From assembly GCA_964555675.1 (NCBI GenBank), contig CAZKTU010000029.1, forward strand, positions 1 through 44,320: a stretch of 44,320 bases of DNA, read 5' to 3'. The notes beneath the pieces were generated by a model, which was given only the letters and a program-made list of their open reading frames with translations, ran no database searches and was not told the origin of the DNA. The translations under genes and the position numbers were made by a program. Source of the DNA: CAIWXH01 sp964555675. Lineage in GTDB: Bacteria; Chloroflexota; Chloroflexia; Chloroflexales; Chloroflexaceae. Of this stretch, positions 32,607 through 42,500 are shown piece by piece (within the stretch, counting starts at the first letter, position 1; each line of letters starts with the position of its first letter).

Positions 32607-34633
32607 TGCCGCTCCCACCGCCAGGAACGTTCCGCCTCTACCCCTTCGCCGCGCCGCCGCTGCCGGCGGGTCGCTACACGCTCACCGGCGAGATCACGGG
32701 CATGCCGGGGCCGGTCGAGCCCATGCCCGCCGCGGTCGATATCGTCGCGCCGCGCTACGCGCTGCCGCCCGACCAGATCCTGAGCACCTTCCCGCCCGCC
32801 GGGGCCAGGGGCGCGTTCACCTCGCGGCTGCCCCAGATCGTGCTGCGCCGGCGCACCCTGCCCTGGGAGCGCTCGCCCGACCTGGCCCCGGGCGCCACGC
32901 CGACGCCCTGGCTGGCCCTGGTGCTGCTGGCCGAGGGCGAGGGCGAACTGCGCAGCGACCAGCTCGTCGAGCAGTGTGTCACCCCCGGGGTCAGCCTCGG
33001 CCCCGACCGCGATGTGCCCAAGGGCGCCTGTATCGAGATACCCGAGCGGGTGGTGCGGGCCGTCTTCCCGACCCGCGAGGACCTGGCGCTGCTGACCCAT
33101 GTGCGCGAGGTAGACCTCCGCGACACCGAGTTGAGCATGGGCGATGACGACGGCTGGATGGCCGTGGTGCTCTGCAACCGGCTCCCCCAGGCCAACACGC
33201 GCTACCTGGCCTGCCTGGTCAACCTGGAGGGCCAGTACGACGAGTTGCCCGTGGTGCCCGAGGTCGAGCTCGAGCTCGACTACGCGCGGCTCGCCGTGGT
33301 GGCCGACCTGCGGGTGGCCGCCGCCGAGGCCGTGGGCGCCCGCGGCGCCTTCGACAATGTGGTCATGGGCCTGCCCGGCGCTGCCAGCGCCGCGACGCCG
33401 GGCGACGGGCCCCTGGGCGCCGCCCGAGCGGCGTCGGGCCCCGGCCCCGTGGTGCGCTCCGCCAGTGGCGCGAGCGCGCCGACCGGCGCCGGCTGGTCGG
33501 CGCAGGCCTCGGCCGCGGGGGCCGCCGCGCCGGCCGCCAGGGGCGCCGCCCACGAGACGCTCGCCAGCGCGAAGCTGGCCCTCGCCGACGGCTTCGCTTT
33601 CCCGGCCGCGCTGCTGCTTGAGCGCACACTGCGCTTCCCCGTGCTGGCCTACTGGTCGTTCACCTGCGACGAGCGCGGCGACTTTCAGTACCTGGCCGAG
33701 CATATCACCTCGCGCCTGCTGGGCTACGTGCCCGCCTCGGGCGCGGTCGAGACGCCCGACGGCGACGCGCCCCCCGCGGGCCCGCCGCCGGCCCCCGCCG
33801 CCCAGCCCGAGCCGTCGCAGGGCCGCCCGCTGCCCCTGATCGCCGAGACCGGGCACCTCGTGCTCGACGCGGTGACCAGGCGCGGCGACGCGGCGGCGGC
33901 CTGGTACCGCGGCCCCCTCGCGCCCCTGCCGGTGGAGCGCGCGGGCGCCAGACCCGACGGCGCCGCGCGCCCACCCCTCGCCCACCACGCCGACCAGCTA
34001 CGCCGGGTGGTGCCCGACGGGCGCGAAGACCTGGGCTACGCGGCCGCCTTCGAGATCGGGCGGCTGCTGGCCCTGAGCCAGCCCGGCATCGTGGGCGCCC
34101 TGAGCCAGTGGCGCCAGGAGGCCTTCGGCGCGGCCAGGGTGCGCAGCGCCACCGACGACGCGATCGCCACGGCGCCGCCGGCGCTGCAAGGGCTGGCGCG
34201 CCAGCCCGACCCCCTGAGCGACGACAGCGCCGAGCGGCTGCGGGCCGGCGGCGCGGGCCGCAGGGCCGCCCGGGCCCTCGTGCAGCTGCTCGGCGAGAAG
34301 CCCGAACTGGTCGCCCCGGCGCGCCCCCTGGCCGACCCGGGCGAGGCGGCCGAGGGGCTGCGCAAGCTCATGCCCGAGGGTCGCGACGCCGGGATCCTCG
34401 CCGGCCTCGGCCTGAAGGCCCTCGCGCAGACAGAGCTGAAGGACCCGGCCGCCGTGGCCGCGGCCCTCGCCCAGACCCCCGTGCGCGTGGCGGGCAAACG
34501 CGACCTGAGCGCCGACCTGAACGCGCTGCGGCAGGCCCTCGAGGCCGAGGCGGGCCGCCTCACGGACGCGGCGGGGGGCGAGCAGACGCCGGGGCGCATC
34601 GGGCTGCGGCCCCTGGGAGGCAACGATGAGTAG
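32606..34633 (+). CDS. Uncharacterised 675-residue protein, third gene of the operon
   Basis: The N-terminal domain (residues 1 to about 245) is strand-rich: LPPPGTFRLYPFAAPPLPAG, then QIVLRRRTLPWE, PWLALVLLAEGE and ARYLACLVNLEGQY-like text near residue 200. A low-complexity Ala/Gly/Pro/Ser linker runs from about 250 to 310. The C-terminal part holds RFPVLAYWSFTCDERGDF, a second Pro-rich linker, then LRRVVPDGREDLGYAAAFEI and GRLLALSQPGIVGAL near residues 465-500, ending in helices. I have an impression of having seen the last motif in other large uncharacterised bacterial clusters, but know no function. Start ATG at 32606 shares its A with the previous stop and has GGAAGGAGG upstream. No signal peptide or membrane segment is visible. 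It overlaps the next gene by eight bases. Confidence 0.85.
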   Translation: MPLPPPGTFRLYPFAAPPLPAGRYTLTGEITGMPGPVEPMPAAVDIVAPRYALPPDQILSTFPPAGARGAFTSRLPQIVLRRRTLPWERSPDLAPGATPTPWLALVLLAEGEGELRSDQLVEQCVTPGVSLGPDRDVPKGACIEIPERVVRAVFPTREDLALLTHVREVDLRDTELSMGDDDGWMAVVLCNRLPQANTRYLACLVNLEGQYDELPVVPEVELELDYARLAVVADLRVAAAEAVGARGAFDNVVMGLPGAASAATPGDGPLGAARAASGPGPVVRSASGASAPTGAGWSAQASAAGAAAPAARGAAHETLASAKLALADGFAFPAALLLERTLRFPVLAYWSFTCDERGDFQYLAEHITSRLLGYVPASGAVETPDGDAPPAGPPPAPAAQPEPSQGRPLPLIAETGHLVLDAVTRRGDAAAAWYRGPLAPLPVERAGARPDGAARPPLAHHADQLRRVVPDGREDLGYAAAFEIGRLLALSQPGIVGALSQWRQEAFGAARVRSATDDAIATAPPALQGLARQPDPLSDDSAERLRAGGAGRRAARALVQLLGEKPELVAPARPLADPGEAAEGLRKLMPEGRDAGILAGLGLKALAQTELKDPAAVAAALAQTPVRVAGKRDLSADLNALRQALEAEAGRLTDAAGGEQTPGRIGLRPLGGNDE

Positions 34634-35657
34634 CGCGCTCAGGGCCGAGTTCGTGCTCACCACACTGATCACCGAGGCGGTCTTGCACCTCTCGGCCGAA
34701 CTGGTGGCCGCCGTGGGCGGCGACGCCCCCGACCCGGGGCCGCGGCGCGTGCCGCGCAACCTGCGGCTCTGGCTCGCGCGCCTGCGCCTGCTCGAGGGGC
34801 TGCCCTTCGGCTACCTCGTCCCCGACGCCGCCCTGCTGCCGCCCGAGTCGATCCGCTTCTTCTACCTCGACCGCGGCTGGACCGACGCCCTGGTCGAGGG
34901 CGCCCTCTCGGTCGGCACCGTGACCACCGCCGACCGGGCCGCCCTCGAGAGCCTCTACGGGGTGGTGCGCGACGAGGTGGACGAGGCCGAGCGGCTGCTG
35001 CGCCTGCCCGACGCCACCCCCGGCAGCGCCGTGCCCTCGGGCCCGGCCGGCCCGATCTCGGGCTTCCTGCTGCGCTCGCGCATGGTCTCGGGCTGGCCGG
35101 GGCTGCACGTGCGCGGCTATGCCGTCGACAACCTGCGCCTCGACCCACCCCTGGACGACGACAAGGTGGGCGACGAGCACGACGCGCCCCTGCGCCGTCT
35201 GGGCCTGCTGCGCCTCGAGCGCCTGGCGCCGGCGGTGCTGCTGGCCCTCTTCGACGGCATCCCCCAGGCCATCCATATCGAGGAGCCGCGCGCGGGCGTG
35301 CAGTTCGGCGTGGACGAGCGCGATGTGGACGGGCGGGCCCAGGCCCAGGTGCTACTGCGCAGCCCGGCCAGCGGCCAGCGCTTCGAGCCGCCCCGGCCGG
35401 TGCAGGTGCCGTTCCGCCCCGGCGCGCCGGGGGTGCTGCACATGCGCTCGCTGGCCAGGCGCATGATCGGCGCGGCGCCCGAGCTCGGCCCCGGCCTCGA
35501 CGCGGCCGAGTTCGCGCTCCAGATGCTGCAATTCCCCTACCGCGCGGTCTTCGCCGACCGCACCCTCAGCGGGGGCGACGCCGTCGACTACCTCGACACC
35601 TTCCTGCCGCGCATCGCCTTCGCCGAGCTGCAAACCCGCTTCAAGGGAGGTGCGTGA
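34626..35657 (+). CDS. Uncharacterised 343-residue protein, fourth gene of the operon
   Basis: This soluble-looking protein starts with a helix (EFVLTTLITEAVLHLSAELV) and has several blocks that look strongly conserved: FGYLVPDAALLPPESIRFFY near residues 60-80, GFLLRSRMVSGWPGLHVRGY near 140-160, LLALFDGIPQAIHIEEPRAG near 200-220, and FALQMLQFPYRAVF near 300. It lacks the Ala/Pro linkers of its neighbours and has the most ordinary composition in the operon, which suggests a compact folded core subunit. I do not recognise a named family. ATG at 34626 has GGGAGG upstream and overlaps the previous gene. Its TGA shares a base with the next ATG. No signal peptide is visible. Confidence 0.86.
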   Translation: MSSALRAEFVLTTLITEAVLHLSAELVAAVGGDAPDPGPRRVPRNLRLWLARLRLLEGLPFGYLVPDAALLPPESIRFFYLDRGWTDALVEGALSVGTVTTADRAALESLYGVVRDEVDEAERLLRLPDATPGSAVPSGPAGPISGFLLRSRMVSGWPGLHVRGYAVDNLRLDPPLDDDKVGDEHDAPLRRLGLLRLERLAPAVLLALFDGIPQAIHIEEPRAGVQFGVDERDVDGRAQAQVLLRSPASGQRFEPPRPVQVPFRPGAPGVLHMRSLARRMIGAAPELGPGLDAAEFALQMLQFPYRAVFADRTLSGGDAVDYLDTFLPRIAFAELQTRFKGGA

Positions 35658-38600
35658 TGGCCTACGACCCCGAGCGCGTGGCGAAGTTCCAGAGCTCCCT
35701 GGCCTGGAGCGCCCTCACCAGGGCCGCGCTCGATCTGGCCGAGCTGCGCACCTGGGATCGCGACCTGCTGCGCGAGCCGCGGGTGCTCGTGCCGATCGAC
35801 GTGCAGGCTTATGTGGCGCCCCGCAGCGACGAGGCCGAGCCGGCGGTGCGCCTGCCCTCGCCCCTGAGCCCGGGCGCGCCCGACGGTCTGGCCGCCCTGG
35901 CCGGGCCGCCGCCCTTCGAGCCCGGCGTCAGACGCGCGCCCGGGGTGCATCTGCACTGGGCCCTGCCCGACGCGCTGCTGCGCGGCACCCTGCGCGAACC
36001 CACCCGGGCGAGCGGCGCGGCCCCGACCGGCCCCACCTCGGCCGGCGGCGGGCTCGGGCTGCCGCCGTTGCCCGACCGCTGGGCGGTGCTGCGGCTGCTC
36101 GCCGCGTCCAAGGCGACCCGCGTGGCCGTGCGCGGCTGGGTGCTCGACGCCGCGAGCGCGCGGGCCTGGGAGCTGGGCAGCTACCCCGCGGGCGCGCCGC
36201 TCCCCGCCCGCGACGGCGAGGCCCCCGCGCCCGCGGTGCCCCGCGACGGCCTGACCGGCGCGGCGGGCGGCAGCCTGACCTGGAGCGGCGGCTATGACGC
36301 GGCCTTCGGGCGCTTCGCCTGGCATGATCCGCTGGACGACCTGGCGGCCGACCCACAGCTCGGCGAAACCCTGCCCGGCGGCAGCGCCGGCGGCAAGGCG
36401 ACCTACCTGATCGTTGGCTGGTGGTCCGACCCCGAGCTCGACCCGCTCGACGAGATCCGCAGCGAGGGCGGCCTCGCCGAGCGGCTGGAAACCCTGGGTT
36501 GGCGCCTGCTGCCCGGCGGCGGGATCGAGGCCCAGGAGCGCGAGGGGCCGGCGAAGCGCGGCGACGAGCTCGGGCTGGAGCGCAGACAGCGCTGGCAGGT
36601 GGCGGCCCTGCAGGGCGACGGCGGGGCCCGCTCGTCGATCGGGCGCCTCGGCCATGGGGCGGCCCTGGGCGGCCTGGCCACAGAGGCCCGGGCGGTGGCC
36701 GTGGCCCGCCCGGTCGGCGCCGAGGCCTCGACCCTGCTCCACGGCGCGGTGGTGGGCGTCCCCATCGGCGGCGAGGCGAAGGGCCTCGACCTGCGGCCGG
36801 CCACGGAGGCCACCAGGGTGGCCCTGGGCGACAGCCTCGACGAGCTGGTGGCGACGATTATCGCGGGCAGGCTCGGCCTCGAGGGCGAGCAGCGGGCCAC
36901 CCTCGAGCGGCTACTGTCCGCCTTCAGCGCGCGGCTGCTCGCCCAGATCAGCCGGCCCGACGGCCTGGCCGACCTCGACGAGGCGCGCCACAGCGGCGGG
37001 TTCACCTCGGTGAACCCCCAGGAGCCGGCCGAGACCGACCGGGTGCGCAGCGGGCGCGCCCGCATCCCGCCCCGCACCAGGCGCACCAGCGGCCCGCCCC
37101 CCGGCAAGGGCAAGGTCACCCTGGCCTTCGCCGAGCGCAAACAGCGCGGCTTCCTGGTGGCCGAGGAGCGGGCCCAGACCGTGGCTCAGCGGCCCAAGAG
37201 CGGCGGCACGCCCCCACCCCCGGCGCCTCCGGACGAGCCGGGCGAGGAGATCGTCGAGCGCCCTGCGCCCTACCGCTACGCGCCCTCTGACCCGGTGCTG
37301 GCCATCCTGGGCGCGGGGCGCAGCCTGCGCCACGGCGGCGACGGCCGCTGGAGCCCCGACGGACGCCTCGGGGTGCGCCGCCCCTCACAGGTCGGCCAGG
37401 GCTACGGCGGCCTGGTGCGCGCCGCCGACCTGCTGCCCTCCCTCGGCTCGGGGGCCTTGCCGCCCGAGGCTCAGGCCCTCGCCCGCGAGGCCCTGCTGCT
37501 CTCGCCGCACCTGGCCGAGTGGCTGGCCGAGGCCAGGAGCAACCGCCAGGTCGAGCGGCCCCAGGCCCGGGCGCGCATCGCCGCCGAGCTGGCCCTGCGC
37601 TACGACGACAGCGGAGCCTACACAGCCGCCGCGGGGCTCGCCGTCTCGGCGCAGCCCCAGGCCGCCCCGGCCGCGTCGAGCGCCGCGGCCAGCTACCAGC
37701 GCCTCGCCGCCGAGCGGCTGCGACCCCACTCGCTCTTCGAGGGCGTCGAGCCCGACCCCGTGGGCATCACCAGTTGGGCCCAGCCCTGGGTGCCCCTCTG
37801 GCTCGAGTTCGAGCTGGCCCTGGCCACCGCCGCCCCGCCCGACGAGCTCGCCGGCTGGCGCCTCGGCGCGGTCGACAGTGAGCCGGCCGACCCCACGGCG
37901 CCGCCCGCGACCCCCGAGACGGTCAGCTTCACGGCGCGGGCGCCCCTCACCGCGGGCCCGGCCCAGGCCGTGGCCGGCGCCGTCGCCCGCTACATCGTCG
38001 AGGAGGACGAGCGCGACCGGCTGGCGGTCGGCGAGGTCGACGAGGAGGTCGAGCGGCGGCTGCACACCCTCAGCAGCGTCGCCGGCTCCCTCGACCTGAT
38101 GGGCGCGGCCCTGGAGGGGCTGCGGGCCACCCTGCTCGGCCTCGCGCCCGGCGCGATCCGCCCCCGCGACAGCGCGGGGGCCCTGGTCAACCCGACCCCC
38201 ACGGGCCCGCCGCGCCTGCTCGCCGCGGGCAGCGTCTCGCTCCTGCGGGCGCGCCTGGTCGACGCCTTCGGGCGCACCCTCGACCTCGACCCGACGAGCG
38301 TCGCCGTGCCCGCGCGCCTCGCGACTCCCGGCGCGCCGGCGGCGATGAGCCGCCCGCCGCGCTTCAGCGCGCCCGCCCGCTGCCGCCTGCGCCTGGTGGC
38401 CGCGAGCAGCAGGGCGGCCGCCGGCGCGGTGCCGGCCCGGGTCGACGAGATCGACCCCGCGCTGCAGGTGAGCCCGCTGGCGGGCTTCCTGCTGCCCGAC
38501 CACGTCGACGAGTCGGTCGAGTTCTTCAGCGCCGACGGGGCGCCCCTGGGCGAACTGCTGGCCGAGCCGGTCGGCGGCGGCGTGGTCTGGGAGCCGGCCC

Positions 38601-39592
38601 CCGGCCGGCCGCTGCCGCCCGACGCGCCGCCCTCGGCCGGCCTCGGGCCCGAGCAGGAGGCCCTCGGCCGCATCGGGGCCGGGCTGGTGATCGCCGACGC
38701 GCGGGCCCGCGACGGGCGCCCCGCCGGCGAGGCCGCCCCGAGCGAGTCGGCCCTCGCCGCCTTCCTGCGGGCCATCGACACCACCCTGTGGACGGTCGAC
38801 CCGGTGGCGGGCGCGGGCAGTTCGGCCGTCGGCGCGATCGTCGGGCGGCCCGTGGCCGTGGTGACGGCCACCCTGCTGCTCGAGCTGGCCGACGACCTCG
38901 ACGCCCTCAGCCTGGACCCGGCGGCGCGGGCGGACAGGGCTGCGGCCTACGCCGCCATGGTGCGGGTCGAGACCCCGGTGCGGCTCGGCGAGCTCACCCG
39001 CGGCGACGACGGGCTGCTCGGCTTCTTCCTCGACGGCGACTACACCCGCTTCTTCCTGGTCGACCGGGCCGTGGCCGACCTCGCCCGCGAGTCGGGGCGC
39101 GGGCGCGGGCACCTCGGCAGCTGGGGCGAGACCCCGATCATGCCTGAGATCAGCCCGATCCGCCACCCCTACCTGGTGGCCGAGGACGAGGTGCGGCTGC
39201 GGCCGGGGGTGCCGCGCCTGGTCACCATGCTCATGCTGCCGGGCGCGGCCGTCCACGTGACGAGCGGGGTCGTGCCGCGCCAGAAGGTCAGGCTCGCGCG
39301 GGCCTGGTTCGCCGCCGGGCTCGAGCGGCTCTCGCCCTCGGTGCGGGTGGGGCCGCTGCTGGTCGACCCGGGCGAGGTGCGGCTGCCCCTGGTGGCCGCC
39401 CTGGGCGACCGGCAGACCCTGACCACCCGCGAGGGGCCCCTGGGCTGGCGCGACGACGCCATCCTCGCCGCAACCCAGGCCGCCCTGCTGCCCGAGCAGA
39501 GCGCCGTGCTGCGCGAGGGCTGGATCCGCGTCACGCCCGAGAGCCCGGCCGAGCCGCCCGCGCCCGTGGGCGGCGAAGGAGGCGCGCCGTGA
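35657..39592 (+). CDS. Uncharacterised 1311-residue protein, fifth gene of the operon
   Basis: A large soluble protein with no motif of a known enzyme. An early block GVHLHWALPDALLRG (near residue 96) is followed by LPDRWAVLRLLAAS, then long Ala/Gly-rich stretches. A Pro-rich linker lies near residue 520. Further blocks that look conserved are GAGRSLRHGGDGRWSPDG (near 555), QPWVPLWLEFELAL (near 710), LAGFLLPDHVDESVEFF (near 945), DTTLWTVDPVAGAGSS and VGRPVAVV (near 1040), and a C-terminal segment LRPGVPRLVTMLMLPGA. The ATG at 35657 is preferred over the adjacent GTG because GGGAGG is well spaced and the ATG overlaps the previous stop. The last codons overlap the GTG of the next gene (GTGA). 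No signal peptide or membrane helix is evident. Likely a structural subunit. Confidence 0.85.
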   Translation: MAYDPERVAKFQSSLAWSALTRAALDLAELRTWDRDLLREPRVLVPIDVQAYVAPRSDEAEPAVRLPSPLSPGAPDGLAALAGPPPFEPGVRRAPGVHLHWALPDALLRGTLREPTRASGAAPTGPTSAGGGLGLPPLPDRWAVLRLLAASKATRVAVRGWVLDAASARAWELGSYPAGAPLPARDGEAPAPAVPRDGLTGAAGGSLTWSGGYDAAFGRFAWHDPLDDLAADPQLGETLPGGSAGGKATYLIVGWWSDPELDPLDEIRSEGGLAERLETLGWRLLPGGGIEAQEREGPAKRGDELGLERRQRWQVAALQGDGGARSSIGRLGHGAALGGLATEARAVAVARPVGAEASTLLHGAVVGVPIGGEAKGLDLRPATEATRVALGDSLDELVATIIAGRLGLEGEQRATLERLLSAFSARLLAQISRPDGLADLDEARHSGGFTSVNPQEPAETDRVRSGRARIPPRTRRTSGPPPGKGKVTLAFAERKQRGFLVAEERAQTVAQRPKSGGTPPPPAPPDEPGEEIVERPAPYRYAPSDPVLAILGAGRSLRHGGDGRWSPDGRLGVRRPSQVGQGYGGLVRAADLLPSLGSGALPPEAQALAREALLLSPHLAEWLAEARSNRQVERPQARARIAAELALRYDDSGAYTAAAGLAVSAQPQAAPAASSAAASYQRLAAERLRPHSLFEGVEPDPVGITSWAQPWVPLWLEFELALATAAPPDELAGWRLGAVDSEPADPTAPPATPETVSFTARAPLTAGPAQAVAGAVARYIVEEDERDRLAVGEVDEEVERRLHTLSSVAGSLDLMGAALEGLRATLLGLAPGAIRPRDSAGALVNPTPTGPPRLLAAGSVSLLRARLVDAFGRTLDLDPTSVAVPARLATPGAPAAMSRPPRFSAPARCRLRLVAASSRAAAGAVPARVDEIDPALQVSPLAGFLLPDHVDESVEFFSADGAPLGELLAEPVGGGVVWEPAPGRPLPPDAPPSAGLGPEQEALGRIGAGLVIADARARDGRPAGEAAPSESALAAFLRAIDTTLWTVDPVAGAGSSAVGAIVGRPVAVVTATLLLELADDLDALSLDPAARADRAAAYAAMVRVETPVRLGELTRGDDGLLGFFLDGDYTRFFLVDRAVADLARESGRGRGHLGSWGETPIMPEISPIRHPYLVAEDEVRLRPGVPRLVTMLMLPGAAVHVTSGVVPRQKVRLARAWFAAGLERLSPSVRVGPLLVDPGEVRLPLVAALGDRQTLTTREGPLGWRDDAILAATQAALLPEQSAVLREGWIRVTPESPAEPPAPVGGEGGAP

Positions 39593-42500
39593 GCCGCTAC
39601 GACTGGCCGGACGAGACCCGCAGGCGGCCCTCGGGCGCACGACGCGGCCGCGCCGCCGCTCGCCGGGCCTTCAACCAGGATCGCAACACGGGCGCCGACC
39701 CGGCGGCGCTGCACGAGGCCCGCGCCCGCCGCCACAGGGCCCCCGCGCCGACCGACGCGCCCGACGATGTGGCGGGCGCCCTTGGGGCGGCGCCCACGGT
39801 CGACCTGAACCTGTGGCTGCCGCTCGGGCCCTTCGGCACGCTGCGCGGCCAGGGCGACAGCGACCCGCGCGTGGCGGGCCGGGTGCGCGACCTGGCCCTG
39901 AGCACCGACGGGCAGCGGGCCTACGCCGCCTCGGCCCTCGGCGGCCTCTGGTACAGCGACAGCGCCGGGGCCCGCTGGGAGCCGGTGGGCCCCTGGGCCA
40001 TGGCCGCGAGCCGCGCCGACCTGGCGGCCTCGTCGCACACCCTCACCTGCGGCGCCGTCCACGTGCGCTTCGCCGGCGACGGCGACCCGCTGAACGACGA
40101 GGTCTGGGTGGCCACGGGCGAGCCGGGGCGCGGGCGCCAGGCCCCGTTCGACCTCGGCACGGGCGGGCAGTACGCCGGCGTCGGCGTGCTCCACGCCACG
40201 GGCCCCGTCGCCACCTCGCGCGCCACGCCCCTGATCGACCCCTGGGGGCGCGAGGCTCAGCCGCGGGCGGCGGCGGGCGCGAACCCGGCCTACCAGGGCC
40301 TGCGCGGCGCCGCGATCTTCCGCCTGGCGGCCGACCCGGCCAACGACCGCCTGCTCGTGGCGGCGACCACCAGGGGCCTGCACCACAACGGCTCGGGGCT
40401 GGCCCCCGACCCCTGGGACCAGGTCACCGTGGCCGCCTGGGAGGCCATCGCCGCGGGCGCGAGCGCCACTGTCGCCGTCACCGACGTGGCCTGGACGCCG
40501 GCCACGGGCGCCCACCCGGCCAGGCTCTGGGTGGCCGTGGTCGATATCGCCAACCCCGCCCTCACCGACGTCTGGGTCAGCGCGGCGGGCGTGGCCGGGC
40601 CCTTCGCGCCGATCGGGCTGCCCAACATCCTCGTCGGCGGCGCCCCGAGCGTCACCAGGCTGGGCCTCGCCGCCGACAGCGCCCACCCCGACGTGGTCTA
40701 CGTACTGGGCTCAGGGCCGCAGCTCTGGCGGATCGACGGCACGGCGCCCGCGACGGTGGCCCCGCTGCCGGCGCAACTCTTCGGGGGCGCGCCGCCGAAC
40801 GACCAGTCTGACTACGACCTCGCGGTCGCCCTCGACCCGGCGAACGCGGCCAGGGTGCTTGTCGGCGGCGGGGCCGCCCTCAGCCCGAACGACAACTCGT
40901 GGTCCGCGGCCCTCTACAGGCTCACGGTGGGCGGGGCCGCCCCAGCTTACAACAGCGATTACCTGGCCGGCGAGGCCGCCGACGCCACCTGGGTCGGCGC
41001 CGAGATCCACGCCGACGTCCACCGGGCCCTGTGGCGGCAGGTCGGGGGCGTCAGCACCGTCTGGGTCTGCTGCGACGGCGGCATCTTCCGCTCGATCGCG
41101 GGGGCGAACCCCGGCAGCTTCGCCTCGCGGGCCACGGGCCTGGCGGTCACCGAGCCCGGCTTCATCGCCAACCACCCGGTGAGCGACGGGATCGTGCTGG
41201 CGGGGGTGCAGGACAACGGCACCCAGATGCGCATCGGCGAGACGGTCTGGCGCAGAGTGCTGGGCCAGGGCGACAGCGGCGGGGTCGCCTTCGACCCCGG
41301 CGCGACCGGGCGCTTTCTGGCCCAGGCGAGCAACGCCGACTGGAACGACGACGGCGAGCAGGGCGTCGGCCCGACCCGGCGCGTCAGCGGCTTCGGCGCC
41401 GCCAACGACAGCCCCACCTCGGACGCCGAGACCGCGGCGAGCCGCTTCTACTCCAACGCCGCGGTCCACTTGCGCGGCGACGGCGTAACCCAGCTCGCGG
41501 TCGGCACCACGCGGGTCTGGTACTCCGAGCGCTGGGGCCGCTCGCGCTGGGACGGCGGGGCGGGGGTCTTCCGGCGCAGCTGGGTCACGCTGCCGGGCGG
41601 CGGCGACCCCCGGGCCGGCAACGCCGCCGACGGCGCCACCGACGTGCTCGCGCCGGGCCCGCAGCCCACAGGCTCGGCCGACGCCTCGGTCGGCGTGCGG
41701 GCCCTGCGCTGGGGCGGCCCGGACAGGCTTTATGTCATGCTGCGCGGCGCGATCTACCGCCTCGACCGCAACCCGCCCACCACGGGGGGCTGGGTCCAGA
41801 CGCCGATTAATGTGCGCCCCGCGCCGCCGCCCGTGGTCGTGCCGCCGCCCTGGCCGGTCGCCGCGGCCAGCCTGCCCGACGCCGGCGCCCTGAACGACCT
41901 GGCCGTCCACGACCCCGCCGCCGGGCCCGACGGCTCGCTCTATGTGGCGACGAGCCACCCGCTCGAGCCGATCTGGTGGTACGACGGCAACGGCCAGTGG
42001 CACCCCGCCCGCCTCGGCAGCACCGACCCGCCGGCGCCGCCGCTGCCGCCGACCCCGCCGCTGCCCGCCGACGGCGTGCGCGCGCCGGCCTACGCGGTCG
42101 CCGTCGACCCCGACAACCGCGCCATCGTCTATGTCGGGACGACGGTCGGCGTCTGGCGCGGCACCCTCACCCTCGGCCCGCCCCCCACCTGGGTCTGGAG
42201 CGCCTTCAGCATCGGGCTGCCCGAGGCGGCGGTGCAAGACCTGGCGATCGAGGTCTGGCGGCCCGCGGCGGGCGGCCCGCTCAAGCTGCTGCGGGCGGCG
42301 GTGCAGGCCCGCGGCGTCTGGGAGCTCGAGCCCGACGTGCCCGTGGCGCCCAGCACCTATCTGCGGGTCCACCCCTACGATACCAGGCGCATCAGCCCGA
42401 GCGACCTGCGCGACCCCATGTGGAACCGGGCCCTGCCCGAGCGCGAGTGGCCCCTGGACTGGGCCGACCGGCGCAACCGCGACTACCGCACCGGCGGCAA

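Noticed and set aside
28380..32618. Very long open frame on the minus strand, antisense to the giant gene (about 1400 codons)
   Set aside because: High GC at third positions removes stops from the opposite strand. Its composition is His/Gly/Arg-rich shadow text with no motif, while the sense strand carries recognisable DUF6603-like text, ribosome-binding sites and coupled starts.
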